Made by a program: the position numbers and the translations under genes. Below the pieces are notes generated by a model, which was not told the origin of the DNA, searched no databases, and worked only from the letters and a program-made list of their open reading frames with translations. Source: JBOCEF01 sp050586345 (GTDB lineage Bacteria; Pseudomonadota; Alphaproteobacteria; Rhodobacterales; Rhodobacteraceae). From it: a stretch of DNA of 64,000 bases. How positions within the stretch are numbered: the first letter of the stretch is position 1; every line of letters starts with the position of its first letter. This document shows positions 50,966 through 58,582 of this stretch, piece after piece. The DNA lies in assembly GCF_050586345.1 (NCBI RefSeq), contig NZ_JBOCEF010000001.1, positions 189,936 through 253,935 on the forward strand. The letters are read 5' to 3'.

Positions 50966-51514
50966 TCAGCGGGTCCAGACGGTGAGCGTGACGCCGTCCT
51001 CGGGGTCGATGTCCTGCACCTCGCCGGGGGTCATCCCGGCCAGGGACAGCGCGGCTTCGGGCGTCGGCGCCGCGGTGGGGAACAGCTGCGTGCCGCCCGA
51101 CAGGCGGATCCCGGCCTTGCGCGACAGGTGGAACCCGTCGAAGCGGGGCAGGAACAGCCCGAACGGGGCCGATCCGCCCGGGATCGCGACGCGCCCGCCC
51201 TCGGGGAGCAGCCGCATCAGCATCGCGTCGATGGGCACGATTTCAGGGTTCCAAAAAAGAACCAACTCCTCCGCCTGGTCAAGCCCCGCGGCGGCGCGGG
51301 TCATCACCACCCGGCGGCGGCGCTTCAGGTTGGGCGTCGCCTCGTGGCTGGTGCGCCCGAGGATGGTGATGTCGGCGCGGTCGAGCTCGGCCTGGAAATA
51401 GGCCCAGTCGGCGTCGTTCATCAGCGCCCTGGGAAGCGCGCCCGAGGCGTCGGCGATGCAGCCGTCCTCGCACACGATGGCGTAGCCGTGGATCTGCCAC
51501 TTGGGGTCTTGCAT
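50966..51514 (-). CDS. DHFR/RibD C-terminal-fold reductase-like protein
   Basis: A 182-residue protein with the dihydrofolate reductase/RibD fold. Seen are an N-terminal strand (IHGYAIVCEDGCIADASG), a segment reminiscent of the nucleotide site (TILGRTSHEATPN), RRRRVVMTR, and RVAIPGGSAPFGLFLPRFDGFHLSR with GG in place of the usual GGG. The substrate is unknown; such proteins are commonly mis-called dihydrofolate reductase. The ATG at 51514 has GAGG upstream. It is 9 bp from the MFS gene, so a shared pathway is possible. Confidence 0.72.
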   Translation of the reverse strand: MQDPKWQIHGYAIVCEDGCIADASGALPRALMNDADWAYFQAELDRADITILGRTSHEATPNLKRRRRVVMTRAAAGLDQAEELVLFWNPEIVPIDAMLMRLLPEGGRVAIPGGSAPFGLFLPRFDGFHLSRKAGIRLSGGTQLFPTAAPTPEAALSLAGMTPGEVQDIDPEDGVTLTVWTR

Positions 51515-51560
51515 CGGGGGCCTCGGGTCGGGATGTGTTGCGCCGCGGCGGAAAGGGTGC

Positions 51561-51595
51561 AAATTCGCGCCGCGTGCGCGGCTTGTCAAAACAAG
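51561..51595 (-). promoter_or_regulatory. Promoter and palindrome upstream of the DHFR-like/MFS genes
   Basis: On the minus strand TTGACA (51584-51589) and GAATTT (51561-51566) are 17 bp apart, 47 bp before the gene. The palindrome CTTGT-CAAA-ACAAG (51582-51595) covers the -35 box and could be a repressor operator. The divergent zapE gene starts 83 bp to the right. Confidence 0.45.
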
Positions 51596-51677
51596 ATAAG
51601 TCGGCGGAACTATCATCATGCCTTATGAATGGGCCGTCGCCCCGCCCCCGCGGCGCGCCCGGACGCAGGAGATCCCG

Positions 51678-52796
51678 ATGACCCAGACGCCCATGGCCCG
51701 CTACCGCGCCCTTGTGAAAGACGGCGCGCTGAACCCGGACCCGGCGCAGAATCTCGGGATGGAGAAGCTCCAGATGCTGCATGAGCGGCTGAAGGGGTAT
51801 GAGCCGAAGACGCCCAAGAAGCACTCGCGCGGCTGGTTCGGCTGGGGGCGGGAGCCCAGGCACGACGTGGCCGAGATCGGCGGGCTTTATATCTATGGCG
51901 GGGTGGGGCGCGGGAAATCCATGCTGATGGACCTCTTCGCCGAGACCTCGCCGGTCAGCCCCACGCGGCGGGTGCATTTCCACGCCTTCATGCAGGAGAT
52001 CCACGCCCTGATCGGCGATGCGCGCAAGCGCAACGTGGAGGACCCGATCGCCGAGGCGGCGGAGAAGACGGCGGCCTCGGCCACGCTGCTGTGTTTCGAC
52101 GAGATGCAGATCACCGACATCGCCGACGCGATGATCGTGGGGCGGCTGTTCGAGGCGCTGTTCCGGCGGGGGGTGGTGGTGGTGACCACCTCGAACCGGC
52201 ATCCCGATGATCTCTACAAGAACGGGCTGAGCCGGGAGCTGTTCCTGCCCTTCATCGCGCTGATGAAGGAGAAGCTGGACCTGCACCATCTCGACGGCGC
52301 CGCGGATCACCGGCAGGACCGGCTGCGCGGGGAGCCGCGATATCTCGCGCCGCTGGGGCCGCAGACGGATGCGGCGATGGACCGGATCTGGGAGGAATGC
52401 GCCGCCGGGCCGGACCAGCCGCTGGAGCTGTCGGTTAAGGGGCGCAAGGTCGATTTCGCGCGGGCGCGGCTGCAGGGCCGGGCGGTGCGCGCGACGTTCG
52501 ACGAGCTTTGCCGCCGTCCGCTGGGCGCCGCCGATTACCTCGAGCTGGCCGAGGTGGCGCACACGCTGCTGATCGAGGGCGTGCCGCGGCTCTCGCGCGC
52601 CAACAACAACGAGGCGACGCGCTTCGTGCACCTGGTGGACGCGCTCTACGAGGCGAAGCGGCTGGTTTACGTGTCGGCCGAGGCCTCGCCGGAGACGCTG
52701 TACACCGAGGGCGCGGGCAGCTTCGAATTCGAGCGCACGGCGAGCCGGCTCGAGGAAATGCAGGGCCAGGACTGGCCGCCGCAGGACGAGGGCTGA
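51678..52796 (+). CDS. zapE: Cell division protein ZapE (AFG1-like ATPase)
   Basis: A 372-residue AAA-type ATPase that interacts with the FtsZ ring in E. coli and is the bacterial relative of mitochondrial AFG1. Walker A is YGGVGRGKSML, Walker B LLCFDEMQITDIADAM, followed by GVVVVTTSNRHPDDLYKNGL and the C-terminal RLSRANNNEATRFVHLVDALYE. The ATG at 51678, with AGGAG upstream, fits the family start; the open frame extends 20 codons further. It is the only gene on this strand in the immediate area. Confidence 0.93.
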   Translation: MTQTPMARYRALVKDGALNPDPAQNLGMEKLQMLHERLKGYEPKTPKKHSRGWFGWGREPRHDVAEIGGLYIYGGVGRGKSMLMDLFAETSPVSPTRRVHFHAFMQEIHALIGDARKRNVEDPIAEAAEKTAASATLLCFDEMQITDIADAMIVGRLFEALFRRGVVVVTTSNRHPDDLYKNGLSRELFLPFIALMKEKLDLHHLDGAADHRQDRLRGEPRYLAPLGPQTDAAMDRIWEECAAGPDQPLELSVKGRKVDFARARLQGRAVRATFDELCRRPLGAADYLELAEVAHTLLIEGVPRLSRANNNEATRFVHLVDALYEAKRLVYVSAEASPETLYTEGAGSFEFERTASRLEEMQGQDWPPQDEG

Positions 52797-52878
52797 GCGG
52801 GGCAGGGGGCGCCGCAGGCGGCCCTCCGGCGGCGAATGGGGGGCATGGCCCCCTGAGGCGGCGGATCTTGCGCAAGGT

Positions 52879-52945
52879 GGGGGCGGGCGTCCTCGGGGGG
52901 CATGAAGCCCCCGCTCGGCCGCCCGCGCCGCGCGGGGCGCGGCGG
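52879..52945 (+). repeat. Dispersed repeat family 2, copy 1 (67 bp)
   Basis: 67 bp that recur at 55278-55344 with two mismatches. The unit contains GGGGGCATGAAGCCCCC and CCGCGCCGCGCGGGGCGCGG, both self-complementary. It lies in the 606-bp gap between zapE and the DUF6804 gene (52797-53402), which holds three repeats and no supportable gene. Confidence 0.85.
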
Positions 52946-52988
52946 CGCCCGGGATGGCGGGCCGGGCGTATCGGGGCGGATGTCGGGA

Positions 52989-53151
52989 CCCTGCTGAGAA
53001 GCGCCTGAGGGAGGGGACTTCCCTCAGGTCGCAATCCCGAGGGTTGGTCGGCCCCGGACCGCGTCAAGGACAAGCCCGCTGCGCGGGTCGCCCGCGCCTG
53101 CGGCTTGGCGATCCTTGACCCGGTCCGGGCCCTCCCGCGCCTGGCGGGCGG
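52989..53151 (+). repeat. Dispersed palindromic element family 1, copy A (~163 bp)
   Basis: Two hairpins. The first is CCTGAGGGA paired with TCCCTCAGG (53004-53028). The second is long: GGACCGCGTCAAGGA (53056-53070) with TCCTTGACCCGGTCC, enclosing CAAGCC/GGCTTG and GCGCGGG-tcg-CCCGCGC. A second copy with the same outer arms and different inner stems is at 56724-56892. Confidence 0.82.
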
Positions 53152-53285
53152 GGGTGCGGCGGGGAGAGGCGCGCGCGGTCTGCACGCAGGGCGCGAGTCG
53201 ATGGCGCTTCCCGCGCCCGCCATCCCTGCGCCATGATGGCGGCGGAGGCTGGCCCGCAGGGTCCGACCCGGGGGTCCGGCCCCAC

Positions 53286-53378
53286 CGGAGCGGACGACTC
53301 TGGAGCGGACGGGGCCGAAGCGGACAGGGCCCGAGCGGACAGGGCCGGAGCGGACAGGGCCGGAGCGGACAGGGCCGG
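53286..53378 (+). repeat. 15-bp minisatellite, six units
   Basis: AGCGGAC recurs with exact 15-bp spacing at 53289, 53304, 53319, 53334, 53349 and 53364; the consensus unit is AGCGGACAGGGCCGG. The right-hand units are identical and the left-hand ones have diverged. It ends 25 bp before the DUF6804 start codon, so it forms its leader. Confidence 0.9.
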
Positions 53379-53402
53379 CGCCCGAACAGGAAAGGGACCG
53401 CC

Positions 53403-53699
53403 ATGAGGATCGCGCCCAACCGGCGCTGGGTGATCGTGCCCGCGGCGATGATGCTCATCCCGCTGCTGCCGCTCAAGCTGCCCTTCGCCTACTACGCGCT
53501 GCTGCGCCTCGCGGTGTGCGGGGCGGCCGGGTTCCTCGCTTTCGACCGCTGGCGGCGGGAGCGGAACCTCGCCTGGGCGCTCGCCGGCCTCGCCGTGATC
53601 TACAACCCGGTGATCCCGCTCCATCTCGGGCGGCAGGCGCTGTGGGACCCGATCAACATCATCGGCGCGCTGCTGCTTCTGTTCGCCGCGACGCGCTGA
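53403..53699 (+). CDS. DUF6804 family small membrane protein
   Basis: A 98-residue protein with about four hydrophobic segments: RRWVIVPAAMMLIPLLPLKLP, YYALLRLAVCGAAGFLAF, LAWALAGLAVIYNPVIPLHL and INIIGALLLLFAA. The patterns KLPFAYYALLR and IYNPVIPLHLGR are those of DUF6804, an uncharacterised bacterial family. AGGAAAGGGA precedes the ATG. Its leader contains the 15-bp minisatellite. Confidence 0.75.
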   Translation: MRIAPNRRWVIVPAAMMLIPLLPLKLPFAYYALLRLAVCGAAGFLAFDRWRRERNLAWALAGLAVIYNPVIPLHLGRQALWDPINIIGALLLLFAATR

Positions 53700-53820
53700 G
53701 CCGCGGCGGCGCGGCGGCCTGGCCGCGGCGTGACCCCGGCCCGGCCCGGGCTAGCTGACCGGGGGCGGGCCCGCGGCGGCGCGCATCTCCGCCTTTCCTC
53801 CGACGACGGGAGCCCCCGCC

Positions 53821-55155
53821 ATGATCCAACGCATCCGTTCCTGGCGCGACGCCGTGCTGGAGAGCTTCTGGTTCGTGCCGCTGGCCATGGTCGCCGTGGG
53901 GCAGGCCGGGGTGGTGGGCATCCTGGTCTACGGCGCCGATCTCGGGGCCGCGCTGGCCGCGCTCGGCTGGTCCGAGCCGTCCGAGGCGGTCAACGGCCTG
54001 GCGCGCGACATCGACCCGGACCGCGCCGCCGACGTGCTGACCACCGTGGCGGGGGGGATGATCACCCTCGTCTCCATCGTCTTCTCGCTGGCCTTCGTGG
54101 CGCTGACGCTGACCTCGCAGCAGCTGGGGCCGCGGGTGATCGACTACTGGCTCAGGGCAAACGCCACGCAGGGGCTGTTGGGGCTGTCGCTCTCGGCCTT
54201 CTTCGCCTCGGTCACCGGGCTGATCGCCATGGGGCTGGTGGAGCGCCCGGGGCGCGAGGCGCTGGCGGGGGCGGGGCTGGCGAGCCTGCTGGGCGCGCTG
54301 GCGCTGATCGCCACGGCGGTGTTCGCGACGCGGATGTCGGATGCGATCCGGGCCGACGTGACGGTGGCGCGGCTGGGCGCGGCCTTCGTGGCGGCGGTGA
54401 AGACCAGCTGCGCCGATTGCGCCCCGGCGGGCGAGGCGCAGGCCGCGCAGGCGCTGGCGCGGCTGGCCGAGCAGGAGGGGCGGGTCCTGTCGGCCCGCCG
54501 CGCGGGCTATGTCGGGGCGGTGGCGCTGGACTGGCTGGCCGGAGAGGCGAAGGCGAAGGGCCTGCGGATCTCGGTCACGGTGCGCGAGAACGACTTCGTG
54601 TTGCCCGGCGCCCCGGTGGCGCTGGTCCTCGGGCTGGCGGACGGGGACGAGCGGGGGCTGCGCGCGGCCGGGGACCTGGCCGACCGGGCGCTGACCCTGA
54701 CCGAGCGGCGGCGGCGCACGGGGATGCCGGATTTCGAGGGCGACGCGCTGACCGAGGTGGCGCTGCGGGCGCTCTCGCCGTCGATGAACGATCCCTACAC
54801 CGCGGTGTCCTGCATCGACCGGATCGGCGAGGGTTGCTGCGCGATGGTGCGCAAGGGCGCGCCGCGGCGGGCGGTGATGGAAGGCGAGATGGCCCGGGCG
54901 GCGAGCCCGGGCTGCGGGGCGGACTGGCTGGCGCCGCGGCTGTTCGGCCCGGTGCTTCATGCCGCCGAGGGCCAGCCGCTGGCGCTGGAGCGGCTGGCGG
55001 ACCGGGTCGCGGACCTGGAGCGGGTGGCGCGGGAGAAGGGCGACTGGGCGGCGCTGGACGCGGCAGAGGCGCTGGCGAAGCGCGCCGCGCGGGCCGCGGC
55101 GCGGATGGAGGACCGGATGGATGCGGGCGCGGCGCGGCCCGGGGGCTATGCCTGA
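53821..55155 (+). CDS. DUF2254 family membrane protein
   Basis: A 444-residue protein of the DUF2254 family. Four N-terminal hydrophobic segments are visible (FWFVPLAMVAVGQAGVVGIL, AGGMITLVSIVFSLAFVALTL, LGLSLSAFFASVTGLIAMGL, LGALALIATAVFATRM), then a soluble C-terminal domain with LSPSMNDPYTAVSCIDRIGEG, the family hallmark. Function is unknown. It sits between two copies of the dispersed repeats and has no functional neighbours. Confidence 0.85.
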   Translation: MIQRIRSWRDAVLESFWFVPLAMVAVGQAGVVGILVYGADLGAALAALGWSEPSEAVNGLARDIDPDRAADVLTTVAGGMITLVSIVFSLAFVALTLTSQQLGPRVIDYWLRANATQGLLGLSLSAFFASVTGLIAMGLVERPGREALAGAGLASLLGALALIATAVFATRMSDAIRADVTVARLGAAFVAAVKTSCADCAPAGEAQAAQALARLAEQEGRVLSARRAGYVGAVALDWLAGEAKAKGLRISVTVRENDFVLPGAPVALVLGLADGDERGLRAAGDLADRALTLTERRRRTGMPDFEGDALTEVALRALSPSMNDPYTAVSCIDRIGEGCCAMVRKGAPRRAVMEGEMARAASPGCGADWLAPRLFGPVLHAAEGQPLALERLADRVADLERVAREKGDWAALDAAEALAKRAARAAARMEDRMDAGAARPGGYA

Positions 55156-55277
55156 CCGCGGTTCGGCGGGGACCGTCGGTTTGATCCGGGCGCCCGGCGG
55201 CGCAGCCGCCTGCGGGCGCGAACGGGGGGCTTGTCCCCCCTGGGCGCCCGCATCCCCCCGTGGGGCGACGGTTGGCC

Positions 55278-55344
55278 GGGGGCGGGCGACCTCGGGGGGC
55301 ATGACGCCCCCGCTCGGCCGCCCGCGCCGCGCGGGGCGCGGCGG
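55278..55344 (+). repeat. Dispersed repeat family 2, copy 2 (67 bp)
   Basis: Same 67-bp sequence as 52879-52945 in the same orientation, differing at two positions. It lies in the 225-bp gap between the DUF2254 and dipeptidase genes. Confidence 0.85.
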
Positions 55345-55380
55345 GCGCCGACCCGGAAGGGCGCGCTTGCTGCGGCGGGC

Positions 55381-56556
55381 TTACTGCGGCAGCGCCTCGC
55401 GCAGCACGCGGATCTGGTTGCCGCCCATCACCTTGGCGATGCGCTCTTCGCTCCAGCCCAGGGCCAGCATCTCGTGCGTCAGGGCGGCGAGCTCGGAGGT
55501 GTCGAACGCCACCTCCACCGCGCCGTCATAATCCGAGCCGAGCGAGACGTGGTCCTCGCCCATCAGCGCGATGGCGGCGTCCATCGCCGCCACGATCTCG
55601 GCCGGGGAGGCGCCGCAGGCCGCTTCCTCCCAGTAGCCCATGCCGATCACGCCGCCGGTCTCGGCGATCATCACCATCAGCGCGTCGTCGATGTTGCGCT
55701 TGCGCGGGCAATGCACGTGGACGCCCCCGTGGGACAGGATCACCGGCGCCACGCCCATCTCCAGCACGTCGCGGACCATGCGCGGGCTGGCATGGGCGAC
55801 GTCGATGATCCCGCCCTTGGCCAGCACCGCCTGCACCACCTGGCGGCCGAAATCGCTCAGCCCGCCATTCGCCTCGCCATGCAGGGACCCGCCGAGCTTG
55901 TTGTCGAAGAAATGCGTCAGCCCGAAGGTGCGGTAGCCCGCGTCCCACAGCCCGTCGAGATTGGCGAGATCGCCGTCGAGCGCGTGCATCCCCTCGATCC
56001 CGAGGATCCCGGCGGTGACCTCCTCCCCGGCTTCGCGGCGGGCGAGGACGGCCTCGAGCCCGGCGCGGTCGCGCACGATGGCGAGGGCGGCGGGGTCGGC
56101 GGCCTCGAACCCGTGCAGCCGCTCGGCCTGGTGGATGGCGCGGGCGTAGAGGCTGGTCCAGGTCGCCGAGGGCCAGCGCTGGACCAGCGCCAGCGAGGTG
56201 ATGTTGTCCCAGGTCTCGGCGGAGTTCTGGTCGTAGTTGAGCCCCGCGGGCGACTTGGTGACGGCGGTGAAGACCTGCACCGCCACGTTGCCCTCGGTCA
56301 GCCGCGGCAGGTCGACATGGCCGCGCGAGGACCGCTTGGTCAGGTCGCGATGCCAGAGCAGGGAATCGGCGTGCCAGTCGGCGATGTCGAGGCGGGCGTG
56401 CAGGGCCTTCGCTTCGGGCGAGACGGGCCAGGGGTCGTGGGCGATCATCCGGTTCTGGCCGTCCTCGACGATCCCCGGCGCGACGGTGAAGACTCCGATG
56501 GCGGCGACGCCGAGCACGAGGACGGCGCCGAGGCCGATCTTCTTCCACGAGGGCAT
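55381..56556 (-). CDS. Membrane dipeptidase (peptidase family M19)
   Basis: A 391-residue zinc dipeptidase of the renal dipeptidase family. An N-terminal hydrophobic segment (KIGLGAVLVLGVAAIGVFTV) anchors or exports it. Metal ligands are visible as the DWHAD motif, EGMHALDGD (bridging Glu), DVAHASPRM (His), ILSHGGVHVHCPRKRN and GSDYDG (Asp). In this family the usual ILSHSN reads ILSHGG. Substrates range over dipeptides, D-amino acid peptides and beta-lactams. AAGGAT supports the ATG at 56556. Confidence 0.9.
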   Translation of the reverse strand: MPSWKKIGLGAVLVLGVAAIGVFTVAPGIVEDGQNRMIAHDPWPVSPEAKALHARLDIADWHADSLLWHRDLTKRSSRGHVDLPRLTEGNVAVQVFTAVTKSPAGLNYDQNSAETWDNITSLALVQRWPSATWTSLYARAIHQAERLHGFEAADPAALAIVRDRAGLEAVLARREAGEEVTAGILGIEGMHALDGDLANLDGLWDAGYRTFGLTHFFDNKLGGSLHGEANGGLSDFGRQVVQAVLAKGGIIDVAHASPRMVRDVLEMGVAPVILSHGGVHVHCPRKRNIDDALMVMIAETGGVIGMGYWEEAACGASPAEIVAAMDAAIALMGEDHVSLGSDYDGAVEVAFDTSELAALTHEMLALGWSEERIAKVMGGNQIRVLREALPQ

Positions 56557-57023
56557 GGGGCGAAATCCTTCCGCATCGCTGGCGCCGCTGGCGCCGGGGC
56601 GGGGATGGTCGCCCAAGGCGAGGGCGCGATCAATCCTGACGCGAGGTCGGGTGTGGGGCGGCGGGGTTGGTCGCGGCGGGGGCTGGCCGCGACGGGGGCG
56701 GTGCGGTGGGGTGGGGAGAGGAGCCCTGCCGGGAAGCGCCTGAGGGAGGGGGGCTCCCCCAGGTTGCATGTCCGAGGGTTGGTCGGCCCCGGTCCGCGTC
56801 AAGGACAGGCCCGCTGCACGGCGTGCAGGCACGCCTACGCGATCCTTGACCCGGCCCCGGACCCGGACCCGGCCCTCCCGCACGCGGCGGGCGGCGGGCG
56901 GCGGCGCGTTTGGGCGCGGGGGGAGGGCGGCGGCGAGGGAGGCGCTCGGATGCGGACCGGCGCGGCGGCGCGTTGGGCGAGGGGGGCGTGGACGGCGGGC
57001 GCCGGTCTCCTATCTCCCTTCGC
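56557..57023. other. Gene-free interval with a palindromic element
   Basis: 467 bp between two divergent genes (dipeptidase and phosphatase). It holds copy B of the palindromic element (56724-56892) and no gene that I can support; open frames here are Pro/Gly/Arg-rich shadows. Confidence 0.6.
56724..56892 (+). repeat. Dispersed palindromic element family 1, copy B (~169 bp)
   Basis: Aligns along its length to 52989-53151. GCGTCAAGGA and TCCTTGAC arms, the 5' hairpin (CCTGAGGGAG with CTCCCCCAGG) and the flanks are conserved. The inner stems differ in sequence but still pair: TGCAC-ggc-GTGCA replaces GCGCGGG-tcg-CCCGCGC, and AGGC/GCCT replaces AAGCC/GGCTT. Confidence 0.82.
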
Positions 57024-57626
57024 ATGAGCATGTTCCGACAGACCGCCTTCGCCCTGGCGCGGGTCGCCGCGCTGCTTCTGTTGCTCGCCGGGCTCTCGCT
57101 GCTGGCGCCGGGCCGCGGCGCGGCCGAGCCGGCGCGCGACGCGCTCTCCGGCCCCGGGCCGCTGGTGGTGATGCTGCGCCACGCGCTGGCCCCCGGAACC
57201 GGGGACCCGGCGGGGTTCACGCTCGGCGATTGCAGCACCCAGCGGAACCTCGACGACCGCGGGCGGGCGCAGGCGGCCCGGATCGGCGCGGCGCTGCGGG
57301 AGGCGGGCTTCGCGCCGGACGCGGTGCTCACCTCGGGCTGGTGCCGCTGCCGCGAGACGGCCGAGCTGATCGGCCTCGGGGCGCCCGAGCGGTTCCAGCC
57401 GCTCGACAGCTTCTTCGGGAACCGCGCCGAGGGCCCGGCGCAGACCGCGGCGCTGAAGGCGCGGCTGGCGGCGATGGGAGACGGCGAAAAGCTCCTCCTC
57501 GTCACCCACCAGGTGAACATCACCGCGCTGACCGGCATCTTCCCGTCCTCGGGCGAGGCGGTGGTGTTCCGGCCCGCCGCGGACGGCGCGCCCGAGGTGA
57601 TCGGGACGGTCGAAACCGGCTGGTGA
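57024..57626 (+). CDS. Secreted histidine phosphatase family protein
   Basis: A 200-residue protein with a signal peptide (about 1-34, ending GRGAAEP). The catalytic motif is MLRHALAPG (RHA form of RHG), with a downstream arginine in TSGWCRCRETAELIGLG and a late histidine in LLVTHQVNITALTG. This is the periplasmic branch of the histidine phosphatase superfamily; natural substrates are unknown. It lies next to ynfA, convergent. Confidence 0.82.
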   Translation: MSMFRQTAFALARVAALLLLLAGLSLLAPGRGAAEPARDALSGPGPLVVMLRHALAPGTGDPAGFTLGDCSTQRNLDDRGRAQAARIGAALREAGFAPDAVLTSGWCRCRETAELIGLGAPERFQPLDSFFGNRAEGPAQTAALKARLAAMGDGEKLLLVTHQVNITALTGIFPSSGEAVVFRPAADGAPEVIGTVETGW

Positions 57627-57633
57627 GCCCGCC

Positions 57634-57960
57634 TCAGCCCCCGCGCGGCGCCCAGAGGATGACGGCGGCGCCGAGGAGGCACAGCGCCGCTCCGGCGAGG
57701 TCCCAGGGATCGGGGCGGCGGCCCTCGGCCAGCCACAGCCAGGCCAGCGAGGCGGCGATGTAGACCCCGCCATAGGCCGCATAGGCCCGGCCTGCGTGAT
57801 CGCTCGGCGCCATCGTCAGCAGCCAGGCGAAACCGGCGAGCGAGGCCATGCCGGGGAGCAGCCAGAGCGGCGAGGCCCCCATCCGCAGCCAGGCCCAGAC
57901 GGCGAAGCAGCCCGCGATCTCGGCCGCGGCGGCGAGGGGGTAGAGAAGGGCGGTGGGCAA
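57634..57960 (-). CDS. ynfA: YnfA family membrane protein (UPF0060)
   Basis: A 108-residue protein with four membrane helices (ALLYPLAAAAEIAGCFAVWAWLR, LWLLPGMASLAGFAWLL, AYAAYGGVYIAASLAWLWLAEG, DPWDLAGAALCLLGAAVILWAP). The AEIAGCF and RAYAAYGGVYI stretches define YnfA/UPF0060, a small multidrug resistance-like family whose transport role is not firmly established. It is the last gene of the minus-strand sdh region and follows a hypothetical gene by 47 bp. Confidence 0.9.
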   Translation of the reverse strand: MPTALLYPLAAAAEIAGCFAVWAWLRMGASPLWLLPGMASLAGFAWLLTMAPSDHAGRAYAAYGGVYIAASLAWLWLAEGRRPDPWDLAGAALCLLGAAVILWAPRGG

Positions 57961-58007
57961 GGCGGGCCTCGGGTCAGGGAAGGGAAAGGGGGGGCGGCGG
58001 AGCCGGG

Positions 58008-58487
58008 TCAGGGGCGCTTGCGCGCCCGGGCCTTGCGGACGGCGCGGACTGCATAGCCGAGCAGCGTGAGGGTCACCCCCGCGGAGACCAGTGAGATCAC
58101 GGTCCAGCGCAGCGCCAGCCAGGCCTGCGCCCGCAGGGCCGAGACGGGGCGCCAGGCTCCATCGGGGTCGCCCGGGACCCGGAATCGCGCGATCCAGCCC
58201 TCGCCCTCCTGCGCGACCTCGAGGATGCGGCCGTCGCCGTTCACCAGCAGACCGCCGATCAGCACAACGGCGAGGATCCAGGGCATGGCGCGGGCCTGCC
58301 GGTCGGCGAAGCGCACGGCCGCCGAGCGCCGCGGCGGGGGCGCGGGCGGCGGCGGCGGCGGGCCCATGGCGCGGGCGGAGCGGCGCGCCTCGCCCGCCTC
58401 CGCCTCTTGCCGGAAGATCGCCGGGCCGCGGCGGAGCGCGGCGATCCCGCGCTTCAGGGCGGCGTATGTGCGGGCGATCCGGGTCAT
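58008..58487 (-). CDS. Membrane protein of unknown function
   Basis: A 159-residue protein with a basic, Pro-rich cytoplasmic segment (including seven prolines in a row) then two membrane helices (AMPWILAVVLIGGLLVNGDGR and LALRWTVISLVSAGVTLTLLGYAV) and a basic C-terminus. No family is recognised. It is 37 bp from the start region of sdhB terminator sequences and 95 bp from sdhB, so co-expression with sdh is unlikely unless read-through occurs. Confidence 0.6.
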   Translation of the reverse strand: MTRIARTYAALKRGIAALRRGPAIFRQEAEAGEARRSARAMGPPPPPPAPPPRRSAAVRFADRQARAMPWILAVVLIGGLLVNGDGRILEVAQEGEGWIARFRVPGDPDGAWRPVSALRAQAWLALRWTVISLVSAGVTLTLLGYAVRAVRKARARKRP

Positions 58488-58524
58488 GACGCGATGATGC
58501 CCGCCCGGGCCGGGGCGGTGCAAA

Positions 58525-58560
58525 CGAAAGCGGCGCGCGATCCCTCGCGCGGCGCTTCCG
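58525..58560 (-). terminator. Probable terminator of sdhCDAB
   Basis: On the minus strand AAGCG-C-CGCGCGA pairs with TCGCGCG-C-CGCTT (one C-C mismatch) and is followed by TTCGTTTG. It lies 23 bp past the sdhB stop. Confidence 0.6.
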
Positions 58561-58582
58561 GTCTTCGTGCGCAAGGCGTGGA

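Noticed and set aside
50966..51514. Calling the DHFR-fold protein folA
   Set aside because: It lacks the conserved folate-site residues of true dihydrofolate reductase and resembles the RibD C-terminal group.
53286..53378. 15-bp repeats as a coding repeat protein (frames reading Arg-Thr-Gly or Pro-Leu-Arg repeats)
   Set aside because: No ribosome site, start or conserved domain goes with any frame; the array lies in the leader of a real gene.
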